Origin: Fen-1298 sp050015675
GTDB taxonomy: Bacteria; Bacteroidota; Ignavibacteria; UBA10030
Assembly (NCBI GenBank): GCA_050015675.1
Contig: JBEKAY010000002.1
Span: 124,001-188,000 of the forward strand
Direction: 5' to 3'
DNA length: 64,000 bases
The notes beneath the pieces are model-generated. The model searched no databases, was not told the DNA's origin, and worked only from the letters and a program-made list of their open reading frames with translations. Position 1 is the stretch's first letter. Each line of letters opens with the position of its first letter. Positions 8,627 through 17,393 of this stretch are shown piece by piece. The translations under genes and the position numbers were made by a program.

Positions 8627-9427
8627 TTAAAATTTCATGCTGAGAAGTAAACCATATTGGTGTTCATCTGCTTGCGGTAAAAGAGTAATACTACTTGAAC
8701 CATAATTTAGTTTTTCGACTAATTTCGTTCCATAATGACCAATGATTGCGCCAACAAAACAGTCGCTTAACCAATGAGTGCTTTCAGTGACACGGCTAAC
8801 GGCAACAGCGGTTGCCAGTGAATAGCACGTGTACGATACCCAAGGTTTGGTATAGAAATCGGAAATCGTTGTAGCAGCAGCAAATACTGTCGTTGTATGC
8901 CCGGAAGGAAAAGAGTCAAAAGAAGAAATCCCTTTGCCGCTCCCCTTTGATTTGCTGAAATATGCAAACGGTCCATACCAAAATCCGCTGGGTCGAGTCG
9001 CGGCGCTTGGACGCTCACGTCCGCAGAGATATTTGAACAATTGAATAGTAACGCCGGTAAATAGGAAGGATTCGACGCCAATTTTGCCAACTTCAAATGC
9101 TTTCTTATCCGTAAAAATCAATCCATATCCTGCAAATCCTCCGAATAATCCTGCTGAGAACAAACCATTTCCTAGATTGGTAATGACCGGACTAACATCT
9201 TTCACAATTTTGTGGTTCATTTTCCAACTATACAAGTCATCGTAGATCTGCTGATCATAGTGAAACATCATGGCGGTAATAAGCACCGCACTGCCTATAC
9301 CGATGTACGCCCATGTGTGAGAAGAACAGGAGGAGTCTGCAGTCAGTGGTGTGACATGCTGTGCAAAGTTCGAGTGCGTAAGGAGCAAAACAAGAAGAAA
9401 GGTGATGGAGACAATTTTATGGGACAA
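8627..9427 (-). CDS. PAP2-family phosphatase, intact active site
   Basis: 266 residues with an N-terminal signal peptide (VSITFLLVLLLTHSNFAQ). All three PAP2 motifs are complete: KYLCGRERP, FPSGHTTT and SRVTESTHWLSD. The expected role is removing phosphate from lipid phosphates in the envelope, such as undecaprenyl pyrophosphate or lipid A-related substrates; which one is unknown. The C-terminus ends in a short strand finishing LLLSMKF. The start is TTG (9425-9427), with AGGA about 7 bases upstream and no ATG in frame before it. The next gene, a degenerate paralogue, begins 9 bases after the stop, suggesting an old tandem duplication. Confidence 0.86.
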   Translation of the reverse strand: MSHKIVSITFLLVLLLTHSNFAQHVTPLTADSSCSSHTWAYIGIGSAVLITAMMFHYDQQIYDDLYSWKMNHKIVKDVSPVITNLGNGLFSAGLFGGFAGYGLIFTDKKAFEVGKIGVESFLFTGVTIQLFKYLCGRERPSAATRPSGFWYGPFAYFSKSKGSGKGISSFDSFPSGHTTTVFAAATTISDFYTKPWVSYTCYSLATAVAVSRVTESTHWLSDCFVGAIIGHYGTKLVEKLNYGSSSITLLPQADEHQYGLLLSMKF

Positions 9428-9448
9428 TGCAAGTTCCTAATTTCATGA

Positions 9449-9490
9449 TCATATATTTAAAAGCGGTTGATGATAGTTCTTCAACCGCTT
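9449..9490 (-). terminator. Intrinsic terminator after the TonB-receptor gene
   Basis: Arms 9461-9470 and 9481-9490 form a perfect 10-bp stem with a 10-nt loop. On the minus strand the stem is followed by TTTTAAATATAT. It sits after the restored end of the receptor frame (9539) and before the TTG start of the PAP2 gene. Confidence 0.7.
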
Positions 9491-9538
9491 CCATTGTCTC
9501 AAATATGGCAGGAAATTTTCTGCCAATCAAATATGTTC

Positions 9539-12064
9539 TTAAAATTCTATCTCGATGCCTCCAACAGGGAAGAACGTAAATTGGTACACTGCCTCACGTG
9601 TGCCGTCACTGCGGTATTCATAATAAAAAACATTTTTTGTATTCATTACATTCATAAGTGCAATATAAACGTTAATATTCCAATTTTGCATATAGAATCG
9701 GCTGATCCACTGTATATCAAGACGGCTGTAATCAGGATAACGAACAGAATTAATTTGGTCGGATGATTTCCATGCTCCACGCGACCATTGTACTCCACCT
9801 TCCCATACTTACTCGCTTGTTGTCGATTCCCTTGGTGTATATACACCGCCAGTTTGATAACGATACTTGCAACTAATCTCCATTTCATCTGATAATGGTA
9901 GAATGTACAATGGGTATTTGATAAAGAATGGCTGTTTGGCAAGCCATGAACGGGTACCCTTGACAATTTTACCGCCGACTAGATTTATAATAATTGGATA
10001 ATCGTACTGCGAAGGGTATGTTTTTCCCTCCATACTAATGCGAGGATCATCATCTGTTGTGTTGGAAAGTGAGACACTAATCGTTCCATAATAATTAGTC
10101 ACCTGTTTTTTTTGTAAAAGAAATTCTAATCCATAGGAATATCGTGTACCAATTGCAAGATTCTTATCAGACCAGTTTGTATCGATCAAAGAGTGAATAT
10201 ATTCCTCACTCACTGCGATATTCGAAAACTTTTTATAATATGTTTCCATACTGAGTTTTATACCTTCATCCAGAATATGCTGCAAACCAAGGACAATATG
10301 TTGGGATCTTTCATTCTCTAAATATTTATTGATTCCTAGATTTTGCCGGTCAGCATAATCCGGTAATGGCTGCGTTTGCCAATAGTCGCCAGTTGATAAT
10401 GAAAGTGTAGTTGTTATTGGAATTATTTCGTATGCAATACTACCACGCGGACTGAATTGTCCTTGTTTGGAATACGAAAAGTAATCATATCGTAAACCGA
10501 AAGTAAGATTCAAACGCGGTGTAATGCGATATTTATCGCTGATGTATGCAAATAATTTATTTGCATCACCGAAACTTAGAAAATTAGTAATATTACCATC
10601 CGGGGAACTTGTATACACATAAGATGTATCATAGGGATTTTGAATGTTGCGTTTATAACGTGTCTGACTTCCTAAAAATGTTGTTGTACCAATCCAATGG
10701 TTTGTTGTCTGAATTTGAGCGCCAACCATAAGATCATGCTTGGGGTGAATTTGATAGAACATCTCATATTTTACCGCATAAAACGCTTCATCATCATGCG
10801 TATCATATACATCCTGTGAATTTATTATCTTTGCCGCTTCAACATTTCCTTTATCATTGTAGACGAGATGATAATAATTATCCAGTGCATCTACATTATA
10901 TTGATTCCCAACGGTGTAGAGAGAAAGAATAGAGTAGCCCTCTTTTCCCCATAAACTTCTCAAATTGACACCAAGAGCATATTGTTTATCATGGACATTA
11001 TCATCTTCTAAACTTGTGAATATATCTGAATTTTTACGACTTGCATCCTGCTGATTAGGATCTCCTTTAGTATAGATACGGCTATCTCCAAAAAGACCAT
11101 TTAGCGAAAGTTTTTGTGTCGGCGAAAGATCGTATACAACCTTTGTTTGTGCATCCCAATATTTTGGAATTGCGGTCAAAGAGAGAGCAGACATTCCGAC
11201 TAATTTATCAATAACTTCCAGAAAGCTTTGGCGTGCAGAAAAAATCCAAGATCCTCTGCCATCTGCCAATGATCCCTCCATCAATGTACCGTAACCAGCC
11301 ATATTAAAGCCGGTATTGGATGCAAATCCCTTATTCCGATCTCCTTCGCGAATTGTAATATCCATTACCGAAGACATTTTATCGCCGTACTGCACCGGGA
11401 ATCCGCCGGCAGAAAATTGTACGTCTTCTACAAGATCGATATTTACCATATTAATTGGCCCAGAAGAATTAAATTCATTCGGATAATGATTAATAGAAGG
11501 AATTTCCATGCCCTCCATTACAGTCAAGTTTTCGTACGGTGCACCGCCGCGCACTATAAGTTCATTGACATTATCATTAGAACTGGCAATGCCAGGTAGA
11601 TTCTGCATAACTCGCTGGACATCCATTGCCGAACCAGGCTGACGCTTTACTTCGGCGCGATCGTAATTATTCACACTTAATGGAGCTAATTGACTATTTC
11701 GATTAAAATAATTTGCCTGTACTGTTACACCAGCAACCTCAACCGTTCGCTCATTCAACTTGATTGTTACTTTCGTACTGCGTCCTGTCGATATAACGAC
11801 GTTAGTTAGAATAATACTTTCATAGCCAATGATCGCTGCTTTTAGACTATACGTACCAACAGCGATTCCTTTAATACTGAAATTACCAGAGGAATCTGAC
11901 ACTGCGCCGAAAATCGGTTGTTCCACAACCTGCACATTGACGGCAGGCAAAGGTTCCTGATTTTTCTCATCCAAAACATGTCCAACAATGTTACCCTTAA
12001 ACGACTGTGCGAAGAGTTGTGATACAGCAAGACAGATGAATATAACAAATATGATAGATTTCAT
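9539..12064 (-). pseudogene. TonB-dependent receptor with CarboxypepD_reg-like domain, interrupted by an in-frame TAA
   Basis: The long part (9809-12064, 751 residues) has a signal peptide, a carboxypeptidase-regulatory-like domain (~24-105), a plug domain (VMQNLPGIASSNDNVNE and VRGGAPYENL, ~150-240) and a beta-barrel. It stops at TAA (9809-9811) before the barrel is complete. The same frame continues for another 89 codons to TAA at 9539 and encodes barrel strands (YSRLDIQWISRFYMQNW, YIALMNVMNTKNVFYYEY), ending GGIEIEF with the expected terminal Phe. One nonsense change therefore removes the last strands. Truncated barrels rarely fold, so this is probably a recent pseudogene; a sequencing error or stop readthrough is possible. 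The substrate is unknown and no TonB/ExbBD genes are nearby. Confidence 0.85.
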
Positions 12065-12187
12065 AATTTTTAATCGATTATTGGATAAAGTAAAAAAGGA
12101 TTTCTAAAATGTAAAATAACCAGCCGGCTTGGAAAAATAAATGACAAATAGTCAAAGCCGCTTATTACTGTTGCATGCCATATATGG

Positions 12188-12886
12188 TTAAAGCTCAAGA
12201 TCGTTCCAGTGATCAAGAAGAGTATCCATTAAGGTATTGATGCGGGAAAATCTTAAAGGATCTGAAAGCATTTCCGCCGGGGATTGAATATAGCCATCGG
12301 CGACAAGATCGTTATGACACTTTTCTATCAACGACTTGACTGTGAACGGTGTGGCTTCAAGATGAAATTGCAGAGCTAAGACATGATCACCGATATAAAA
12401 AGCTTGGTTGTTACAACCTTCGCTACGCGCAAGGCGAACCGCATGTGCTGGAAGATCAAATGTCTCGCCATGCCAGTGAAAAACCTCTATACGAGAAGGA
12501 AAAATATTTTTCAAGTTTGTGTTTTTTCTCTGTACCAGAAACTCAACAGGAAACCAGCCAATTTCACGATTTCGATTTGGGTAAACTTTTGCTCCAAGCG
12601 CACCTGCAATTAACTGGGCGCCAAGACATATTCCAAGAACTTTTTTTTCGGCTGCAATTGCTTCAGCAATGAATTTTTTTTCTGACTGCAGCCACGAATA
12701 CGCTTTTTCATCATTCGCACTCATTGACCCGCCCATGATGATCAGCCAGTCGATTTCGCGAAGCTTTGGAAGAGAGATGTCCTCATAAAATTTCGTTGTA
12801 GAAATCTTGGCGGACTTCGACTTCAACCACAGTTCAATACTGCCTAAACCCTCGAAGGGAACATGTTGAAAGTAATGAACATTCAT
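12188..12886 (-). CDS. Type 1 glutamine amidotransferase (class I GATase-like)
   Basis: 232 residues. The GATase1 fold has the nucleophile elbow GICLGAQ (Cys) and the His/Glu pair in LQFHLEAT. It resembles the stand-alone GMP-synthase-like amidotransferases that begin VHYFQHVPFEGLGSIE. The frame reaches a TTG at 12907, but ATG 12886 matches the usual family N-terminus. It lies just downstream of the thioesterase gene (stop at 12911) and is probably the last gene of the 16033-12188 unit. Family members are often annotated as gamma-glutamyl hydrolases or amidotransferases with no known substrate, and I cannot narrow it further. Confidence 0.8.
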   Translation of the reverse strand: MNVHYFQHVPFEGLGSIELWLKSKSAKISTTKFYEDISLPKLREIDWLIIMGGSMSANDEKAYSWLQSEKKFIAEAIAAEKKVLGICLGAQLIAGALGAKVYPNRNREIGWFPVEFLVQRKNTNLKNIFPSRIEVFHWHGETFDLPAHAVRLARSEGCNNQAFYIGDHVLALQFHLEATPFTVKSLIEKCHNDLVADGYIQSPAEMLSDPLRFSRINTLMDTLLDHWNDLEL

Positions 12887-12910
12887 TTTAGTAATGACAT
12901 TGCCCAATAG

Positions 12911-13345
12911 TTATAGTGCTACATCATACGGCACAATGAGATTCCTAGCACGTTTTAATATGTCTTTTGGAAACGGACAGGATTTTCTTTTACGAGTGTT
13001 AAAATGAACGGCGGTTAAGACCATAACTGCGACAACCCCGCCTGTTGTATCGTTACGCATTTCATGAACAAAACGCACAACTTTTTCTTTCATTTCAAGA
13101 ACCCCAGAGCGCACTGTCACAGTACTTCCGGCAACTATCTCAGATTTGTACGTTATGTTCTGCTGAAGTGCGGCAATACCCATATGTTTTTTCATAAAAT
13201 ATGCATTATTTAAGCCCAGCATTGAAGCAAACTGCCACGATGCTTCATCGAACTTGCTGACGTACCAAACAACATTCATGTGACCCATAATATCGCAATG
13301 CCATGGATGAACAACACCGCGATAGGTAATTTGCATTTCAGTCAT
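12911..13345 (-). CDS. Acyl-CoA thioesterase (4HBT hotdog fold)
   Basis: 144 residues, a single hotdog domain. The segment HCDIMGHMNVVWYVSKFDEA carries the D-x-x-G-H-x-N catalytic/binding pattern of 4-hydroxybenzoyl-CoA-thioesterase-like enzymes, which hydrolyse acyl-CoA to free acid and CoA. GGAG lies about 9 bases before the ATG. It is in the same unit as an acyl-CoA synthetase, which does the reverse chemistry, so the pair may balance or proofread a CoA pool. The acyl group is not predictable. Confidence 0.85.
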   Translation of the reverse strand: MTEMQITYRGVVHPWHCDIMGHMNVVWYVSKFDEASWQFASMLGLNNAYFMKKHMGIAALQQNITYKSEIVAGSTVTVRSGVLEMKEKVVRFVHEMRNDTTGGVVAVMVLTAVHFNTRKRKSCPFPKDILKRARNLIVPYDVAL

Positions 13346-13444
13346 GTGGTTTTTCTCCAGAAAAATACAGGCAGGATAAAAGGTTTATATTTAAATTCGT
13401 TTTTTAATGTGGAAAGCGGTTGTAATGAATAAAAGATCAAATTT

Positions 13445-13783
13445 CTACGCTTTAATCATTATTAAAATCATCTTGAATTTCGTTGTTGCCTTTACTGTAT
13501 GCGGTTGACCCGCTGGAAGCAACAGTATTTGTCCTGCGCGCACATGATGAGCAATAATTGAAATAGATATTTCAGCCTCGCCTTCTATCATAAGAGCAAG
13601 TGCGTCAAAAGGCGCTATGTGTTCGCTCAAGCTTTCGCCTTGATCGAAAGCAAATGCAGTAACATTACCACCAGGTTTTTTAACTAACATTCGGCTGACT
13701 ACAGAGCCGGTTTGATATTGAACAAGCTCCGATTGTTGGAGGACGCCGCTAATCATCGATGAATCATTTATATCTGTTGACAT
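13445..13783 (-). CDS. Small cupin-domain protein
   Basis: 112 residues, a single beta-barrel cupin. The first cupin motif is degenerate (FDQGESLSEHIAPFDALALMIEGEAE keeps one His), while the second reads LLLPAGQPHTV. Such proteins bind a metal or small ligand and may be enzymatic or regulatory. The frame extends to 13816, but ATG 13783 has AGAGGA 6 bases upstream and begins after the acyl-CoA synthetase stop (13794). Its neighbour 15479 is an XRE-cupin regulator, so two cupins flank the synthetase gene; perhaps both sense the same acyl compound (inference). Confidence 0.8.
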   Translation of the reverse strand: MSTDINDSSMISGVLQQSELVQYQTGSVVSRMLVKKPGGNVTAFAFDQGESLSEHIAPFDALALMIEGEAEISISIIAHHVRAGQILLLPAGQPHTVKATTKFKMILIMIKA

Positions 13784-13793
13784 TTTGTTTCCT

Positions 13794-15455
13794 CTAATAG
13801 TCATTGCTTTCCTCACCCCTTATTTGCACTCGTCTTATTTTACCACTGATAGTTTTTGGAAGCTCCGTAACAAATTCGACGATTCTGGGATACTTATATG
13901 GCGCGGTCACTTTCTTTACATGGCTTTGTAATTCGTGCGCTAATTTATCGCTTGGTTGATAGTTCTTTGAAAGAACAACAGTTGCCTTCACAATCTGGCC
14001 TCGTTCAGGATCTGGAACAGCAGTAATGGCGCATTCTAACACGGCCGGATGTTCCAACAGAGCGCTCTCCACTTCAAATGGACCGATTCGGTAGCCGGAA
14101 CTTTTTATGATGTCGTCGGCTCTACCGACAAACCAGAAATAACCGTCTTCATCGCGCCATGCAGTATCGCCCGTATAATAGATCCCGTTCTGCCACACTT
14201 TTTTTGTAAGCTCTTCATCCCGAAAATAACCGTCGAACATCCCAACCGGTTTTCTTTTCTTCGTATAAATAACGATCTGTCCGATTTCACCCACTTCACA
14301 CACTTTGCCATCTAAGTCGATGAGATCGATATCGTATCCTGGTGAAGGCTTTCCCATGGAACCGGGTTTAGGCTCCATCCACGAATAAGTTGCTACGGCA
14401 ACCGTACATTCTGTTTGTCCATATCCTTCCATTAATCGAATGCCGGTAGTCTCAAGGAATTGTTTGTACACCTCAGGATTCAATGGTTCACCGGCAACGA
14501 CACAATATTTCAAGTGACTTAAATCATACTGCGTCAAATCTTCTTTTATTAAAAATCTGTAAATGGTCGGCGGTGCGCAAAACGAGGTTACATGGTACTT
14601 CTCGATAACTTTCATTAAATGTTTCGGGACAAATTTGTCATAATCGTACGTCATCACAGCGCATCCTGATAACCACTGACCGTATATTTTTCCCCAAGCC
14701 GATTTTGCCCATCCGGTATCTGCAACTGTAAAGTGAAGACCGTTGTCTTGCACACTCTGCCAGTATTTCGCGGTAAGAATATGTCCAAGTGGGTACGCAA
14801 AATTGTGATTCACCATCTTGGGCATTCCGGTTGTACCGGATGTAAAATAGAGAAGCATTGTATCGTTTATTGTCGTTTTTTCTCCAAGTGATTTCCGATC
14901 AAATGCTCCCTGACTTTTTTCCACTTCTTCGGTTAAGTTTAACCAGCCTTCTCGTGATGCACCGACCAACGCTTTATACTGCAGCATTGGTGATTTCGCT
15001 AATGCTTCTTCCACATGCTGCACAACATCTGGTTCCGGTACACACACAATCATTTTTATATCTGCGGCATTATTTCGATATACAATATCTTTTGTGCTTA
15101 GGAGATGAGTCGCAGGAATGGTAATGGCCCCTATTTTGTTTAATGCCAGCGTGCAGAACCAATATTCATAACGACGTTTCAAGATAAGCATCACAGGATC
15201 ACCTTTGCGGATGCCTATTGATCTGAAGAAATTTGCCGCCTTGTTACTGAAATGCATCATTTGTCCAAACGTAAAAGTCGCTTCTTCTCCTTTGTCATTA
15301 CACCACACCATCGCAATCTTGTCGGGAGTTTTACATGCAATCTCGTCTACTACATCGAATGCAAAGTTGAAATGTTCAGGTATTCGAATCTCGAATTTGT
15401 CGATGAATTCTCGATATGAATGGAAGTCCGTTTGTGAAAGGTATTTATCAAGCAT
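13794..15455 (-). CDS. AMP-forming acyl-CoA synthetase (ACSM/acetyl-CoA-synthetase-like)
   Basis: 553 residues of the ANL superfamily. It activates a carboxylic acid with ATP to an acyl-AMP and transfers it to CoA. Diagnostic segments: LLYFTSGTTGMPK (P-loop), GYGQTECT (adenine-binding), YYTGDTAWRDEDGYFWFVGR (hinge), KSSGYRIGPFEVE, and the C-terminal PKTISGKIRR whose Lys catalyses adenylation. Closest in style to medium-chain/aromatic acid ligases of the ACSM type rather than acetyl-CoA synthetase, but the substrate is a guess. It starts 23 bases after the XRE-cupin regulator stop and is followed by cupin, thioesterase and amidotransferase genes. Confidence 0.92.
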   Translation of the reverse strand: MLDKYLSQTDFHSYREFIDKFEIRIPEHFNFAFDVVDEIACKTPDKIAMVWCNDKGEEATFTFGQMMHFSNKAANFFRSIGIRKGDPVMLILKRRYEYWFCTLALNKIGAITIPATHLLSTKDIVYRNNAADIKMIVCVPEPDVVQHVEEALAKSPMLQYKALVGASREGWLNLTEEVEKSQGAFDRKSLGEKTTINDTMLLYFTSGTTGMPKMVNHNFAYPLGHILTAKYWQSVQDNGLHFTVADTGWAKSAWGKIYGQWLSGCAVMTYDYDKFVPKHLMKVIEKYHVTSFCAPPTIYRFLIKEDLTQYDLSHLKYCVVAGEPLNPEVYKQFLETTGIRLMEGYGQTECTVAVATYSWMEPKPGSMGKPSPGYDIDLIDLDGKVCEVGEIGQIVIYTKKRKPVGMFDGYFRDEELTKKVWQNGIYYTGDTAWRDEDGYFWFVGRADDIIKSSGYRIGPFEVESALLEHPAVLECAITAVPDPERGQIVKATVVLSKNYQPSDKLAHELQSHVKKVTAPYKYPRIVEFVTELPKTISGKIRRVQIRGEESNDY

Positions 15456-15478
15456 TATTATTCTCTTTATTCTAATGT

Positions 15479-16033
15479 TTATAAAATAACCGCAAGCATT
15501 TTGACTGACGTTTGATTCATTGCTTTTACCGCATGCTTATAAGATGAATCAAAATAGATGGAATCGCCAACATTCATAACAATCTCATGGGTATCAACGA
15601 GGATCTTCAATGTACCTTCGAGGACGTAATTGAATTCCTGCCCAGGATGTGAATTAAAATCCATCGGAGCAAATTCCGTATCCGGTTCAATTTTGACAAT
15701 AAATGGTTCTGCTTTTTTGTTGATAAAATTAGACGCGAGACTTTCGTACTTATACTGTTTTCTTCTTTCCACATTTAATCCCTTGTCTTTGCGTACGATG
15801 CAATAGACATGAAGCCTGGGATTTTCTCCGGTAAGGATTGCGGTAAGTTCAATGCCGAATTTGTGTGCTACCTTGTACAGGAATCCGACGGGAATGTCAA
15901 CCATCCCGCTCTCATATTGAAGTATTAAATCTAATGAAATTCCCAATTCCTGTGCCAACGAAGTGGCGGAAAGTCCGGAAATTTCTCTCAGTTCTTTTAT
16001 GCGTTCGGCGATGAATTGTATTTTCTCTTTCAT
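15479..16033 (-). CDS. XRE-family transcriptional regulator with C-terminal cupin
   Basis: 184 residues. The N-terminal helix-turn-helix (about 8-65: IKELREISGLSATSLAQELG) is followed by a cupin sensor (about 115-184, with FNSHPGQEFNYVLEG and GDSIYFDSSYKHAV). Regulators with this layout bind DNA as dimers and respond to small molecules through the cupin. First gene of the 16033-12188 unit and upstream of the acyl-CoA synthetase, it is probably the local regulator; this HTH-cupin plus acyl-CoA synthetase pairing is common in bacteria. I could not identify its operator. Confidence 0.9.
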   Translation of the reverse strand: MKEKIQFIAERIKELREISGLSATSLAQELGISLDLILQYESGMVDIPVGFLYKVAHKFGIELTAILTGENPRLHVYCIVRKDKGLNVERRKQYKYESLASNFINKKAEPFIVKIEPDTEFAPMDFNSHPGQEFNYVLEGTLKILVDTHEIVMNVGDSIYFDSSYKHAVKAMNQTSVKMLAVIL

Positions 16034-16205
16034 AGTAATGAGTTCTTTCTAAGTAGTTCTCTTAATAATCAGTGCCGGTAGATTGAGTTATTGCCTCACA
16101 CATCAGATAATAGCGTTCTTGAACTTATGAGGCTCATTGAAAATTTACTCGATAATATGAATAAAATCAATTTACGTAAAGAATTTTACGGAAAAATTCT
16201 TCCGG

Positions 16206-17282
16206 TCAATCCAACATTTTTTGTAAGATATGTACATCTAAAAGTTTTCCAAATTTTCGTCCGACTTCTTTCAATATTCCAACTTGAACGAAATCAAAAT
16301 TTTCATGCACATGCAGACTGACGTCGCTTTCACCGGCTATGCGCGCGATGATTGTATGATATTTTAATTGCCGAGCCTCTTTGATCATCATCTGCAAGAG
16401 TTCTGTGCCGATTCCCTTGCCGCGGTATTCGGATTTGACATAGAACGACGTTTCACCAGTGTCATTGTATGCCGGACGATCAGACCATTTACTCAACGAT
16501 ATCCACCCGACAACTTTCCCATCGAGTACTGCGACCCAAATTGGATGTCTATTATCATGCGATTGAAACCATTGTAACCGCTCGGATGAATTCTTCGGTT
16601 CAGTGTCGAACGTTGCTGTTGTAGTAAGAATTGCCTCATTATAGATTTCGGTAATGGCATTCACATCCGACAACTCTGCTTTTCTTGTCATAAGTGATTT
16701 TTTCATGTTATAATGTTCCCTCGCTGCTCGAGTAACCCTTACAATAAATTTTGTTTTTGCGTTAGTATATGTGACTCTGTCATTTGAAAAATTTCCTGCT
16801 AAATGTAATTTCAATTTTTGATACTCTTTTACAAGATACGGGTGTTCGATCAAATAATCTCGAAAGAATAATCTCTCCCAATGTTCAAAGTTACTTTCAA
16901 CCATATGAATGTGATGCGTGCGGTTTCCATGCACATCCCGCTTGAGGAACCACGCATAGAATGGTGGACCATCTTCGCCATGCGTTGGCCGCCAAAAGTA
17001 ATCATATCCTTGCGCAATTAATATCGGGACAACAACCTTCTTAGTTTCTTCAAGAGAAGGAACCTCCACTAAAATATCAATAATTGGTTTTGCCGATAAA
17101 TTTGGAATTGCCGTGCTTCCGAAGTGTTCGATTCTTTTAATAATTTCTCGTGGCAGACAGTCGAAAAGATGCTTCTTCTCCTCCTCAAACATCCTTGGCC
17201 AGTTCGAGTTATATGGAACGATAATAACTTTTTCCTGCACAACTCGCTTAATACGTTCTTCGAGAGATTCCATGCCGTTCAT
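16206..17282 (-). CDS. GrpB-like nucleotidyltransferase fused to a GNAT acetyltransferase
   Basis: 358 residues from ATG 17282; a GTG at 17300 is possible. Residues ~20-190 are a GrpB/UPF0157 domain (IVPYNSNWPRMFEEE, HFGSTAIPNLSAKPIIDILV), a nucleotidyltransferase fold of unclear role. Residues ~199-358 are a GNAT domain closest in pattern to phosphinothricin-type acetyltransferases (YNEAILTTTATFDTEP, GWISLSKWSDRPAY, acetyl-CoA loop YRGKGIG). There is no stop or frame break between them, and the Met at 193 may be the ancestral start of a separate acetyltransferase. I see no ribosome-binding site that settles the start. Confidence 0.85.
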   Translation of the reverse strand: MNGMESLEERIKRVVQEKVIIVPYNSNWPRMFEEEKKHLFDCLPREIIKRIEHFGSTAIPNLSAKPIIDILVEVPSLEETKKVVVPILIAQGYDYFWRPTHGEDGPPFYAWFLKRDVHGNRTHHIHMVESNFEHWERLFFRDYLIEHPYLVKEYQKLKLHLAGNFSNDRVTYTNAKTKFIVRVTRAAREHYNMKKSLMTRKAELSDVNAITEIYNEAILTTTATFDTEPKNSSERLQWFQSHDNRHPIWVAVLDGKVVGWISLSKWSDRPAYNDTGETSFYVKSEYRGKGIGTELLQMMIKEARQLKYHTIIARIAGESDVSLHVHENFDFVQVGILKEVGRKFGKLLDVHILQKMLD

Positions 17283-17312
17283 TTCTATTCTTGCCAGCAC
17301 TTACAATAAACC

Positions 17313-17344
17313 AAGCTGGGAAGGAGATTCTTCCCGACCAGCTT
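17313..17344 (-). terminator. Possible terminator after the 17394-18725 gene
   Basis: AAGCTGG and CCAGCTT arms (17313-17319, 17338-17344) enclose a further GGGAAG/CTTCCC pairing with a small bulge. The T-run on the minus strand is weak (GGTTTATT). Confidence 0.4.
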
Positions 17345-17393
17345 TGCATTTTTTGTTTGGGGAGCCAACTCACTCACAATAAGGGTTCTTCGC

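Noticed and set aside
9812..12064. Frameshift in the TonB receptor
   Set aside because: The downstream barrel strands continue in the same frame, so the lesion is a stop codon, not a shift.
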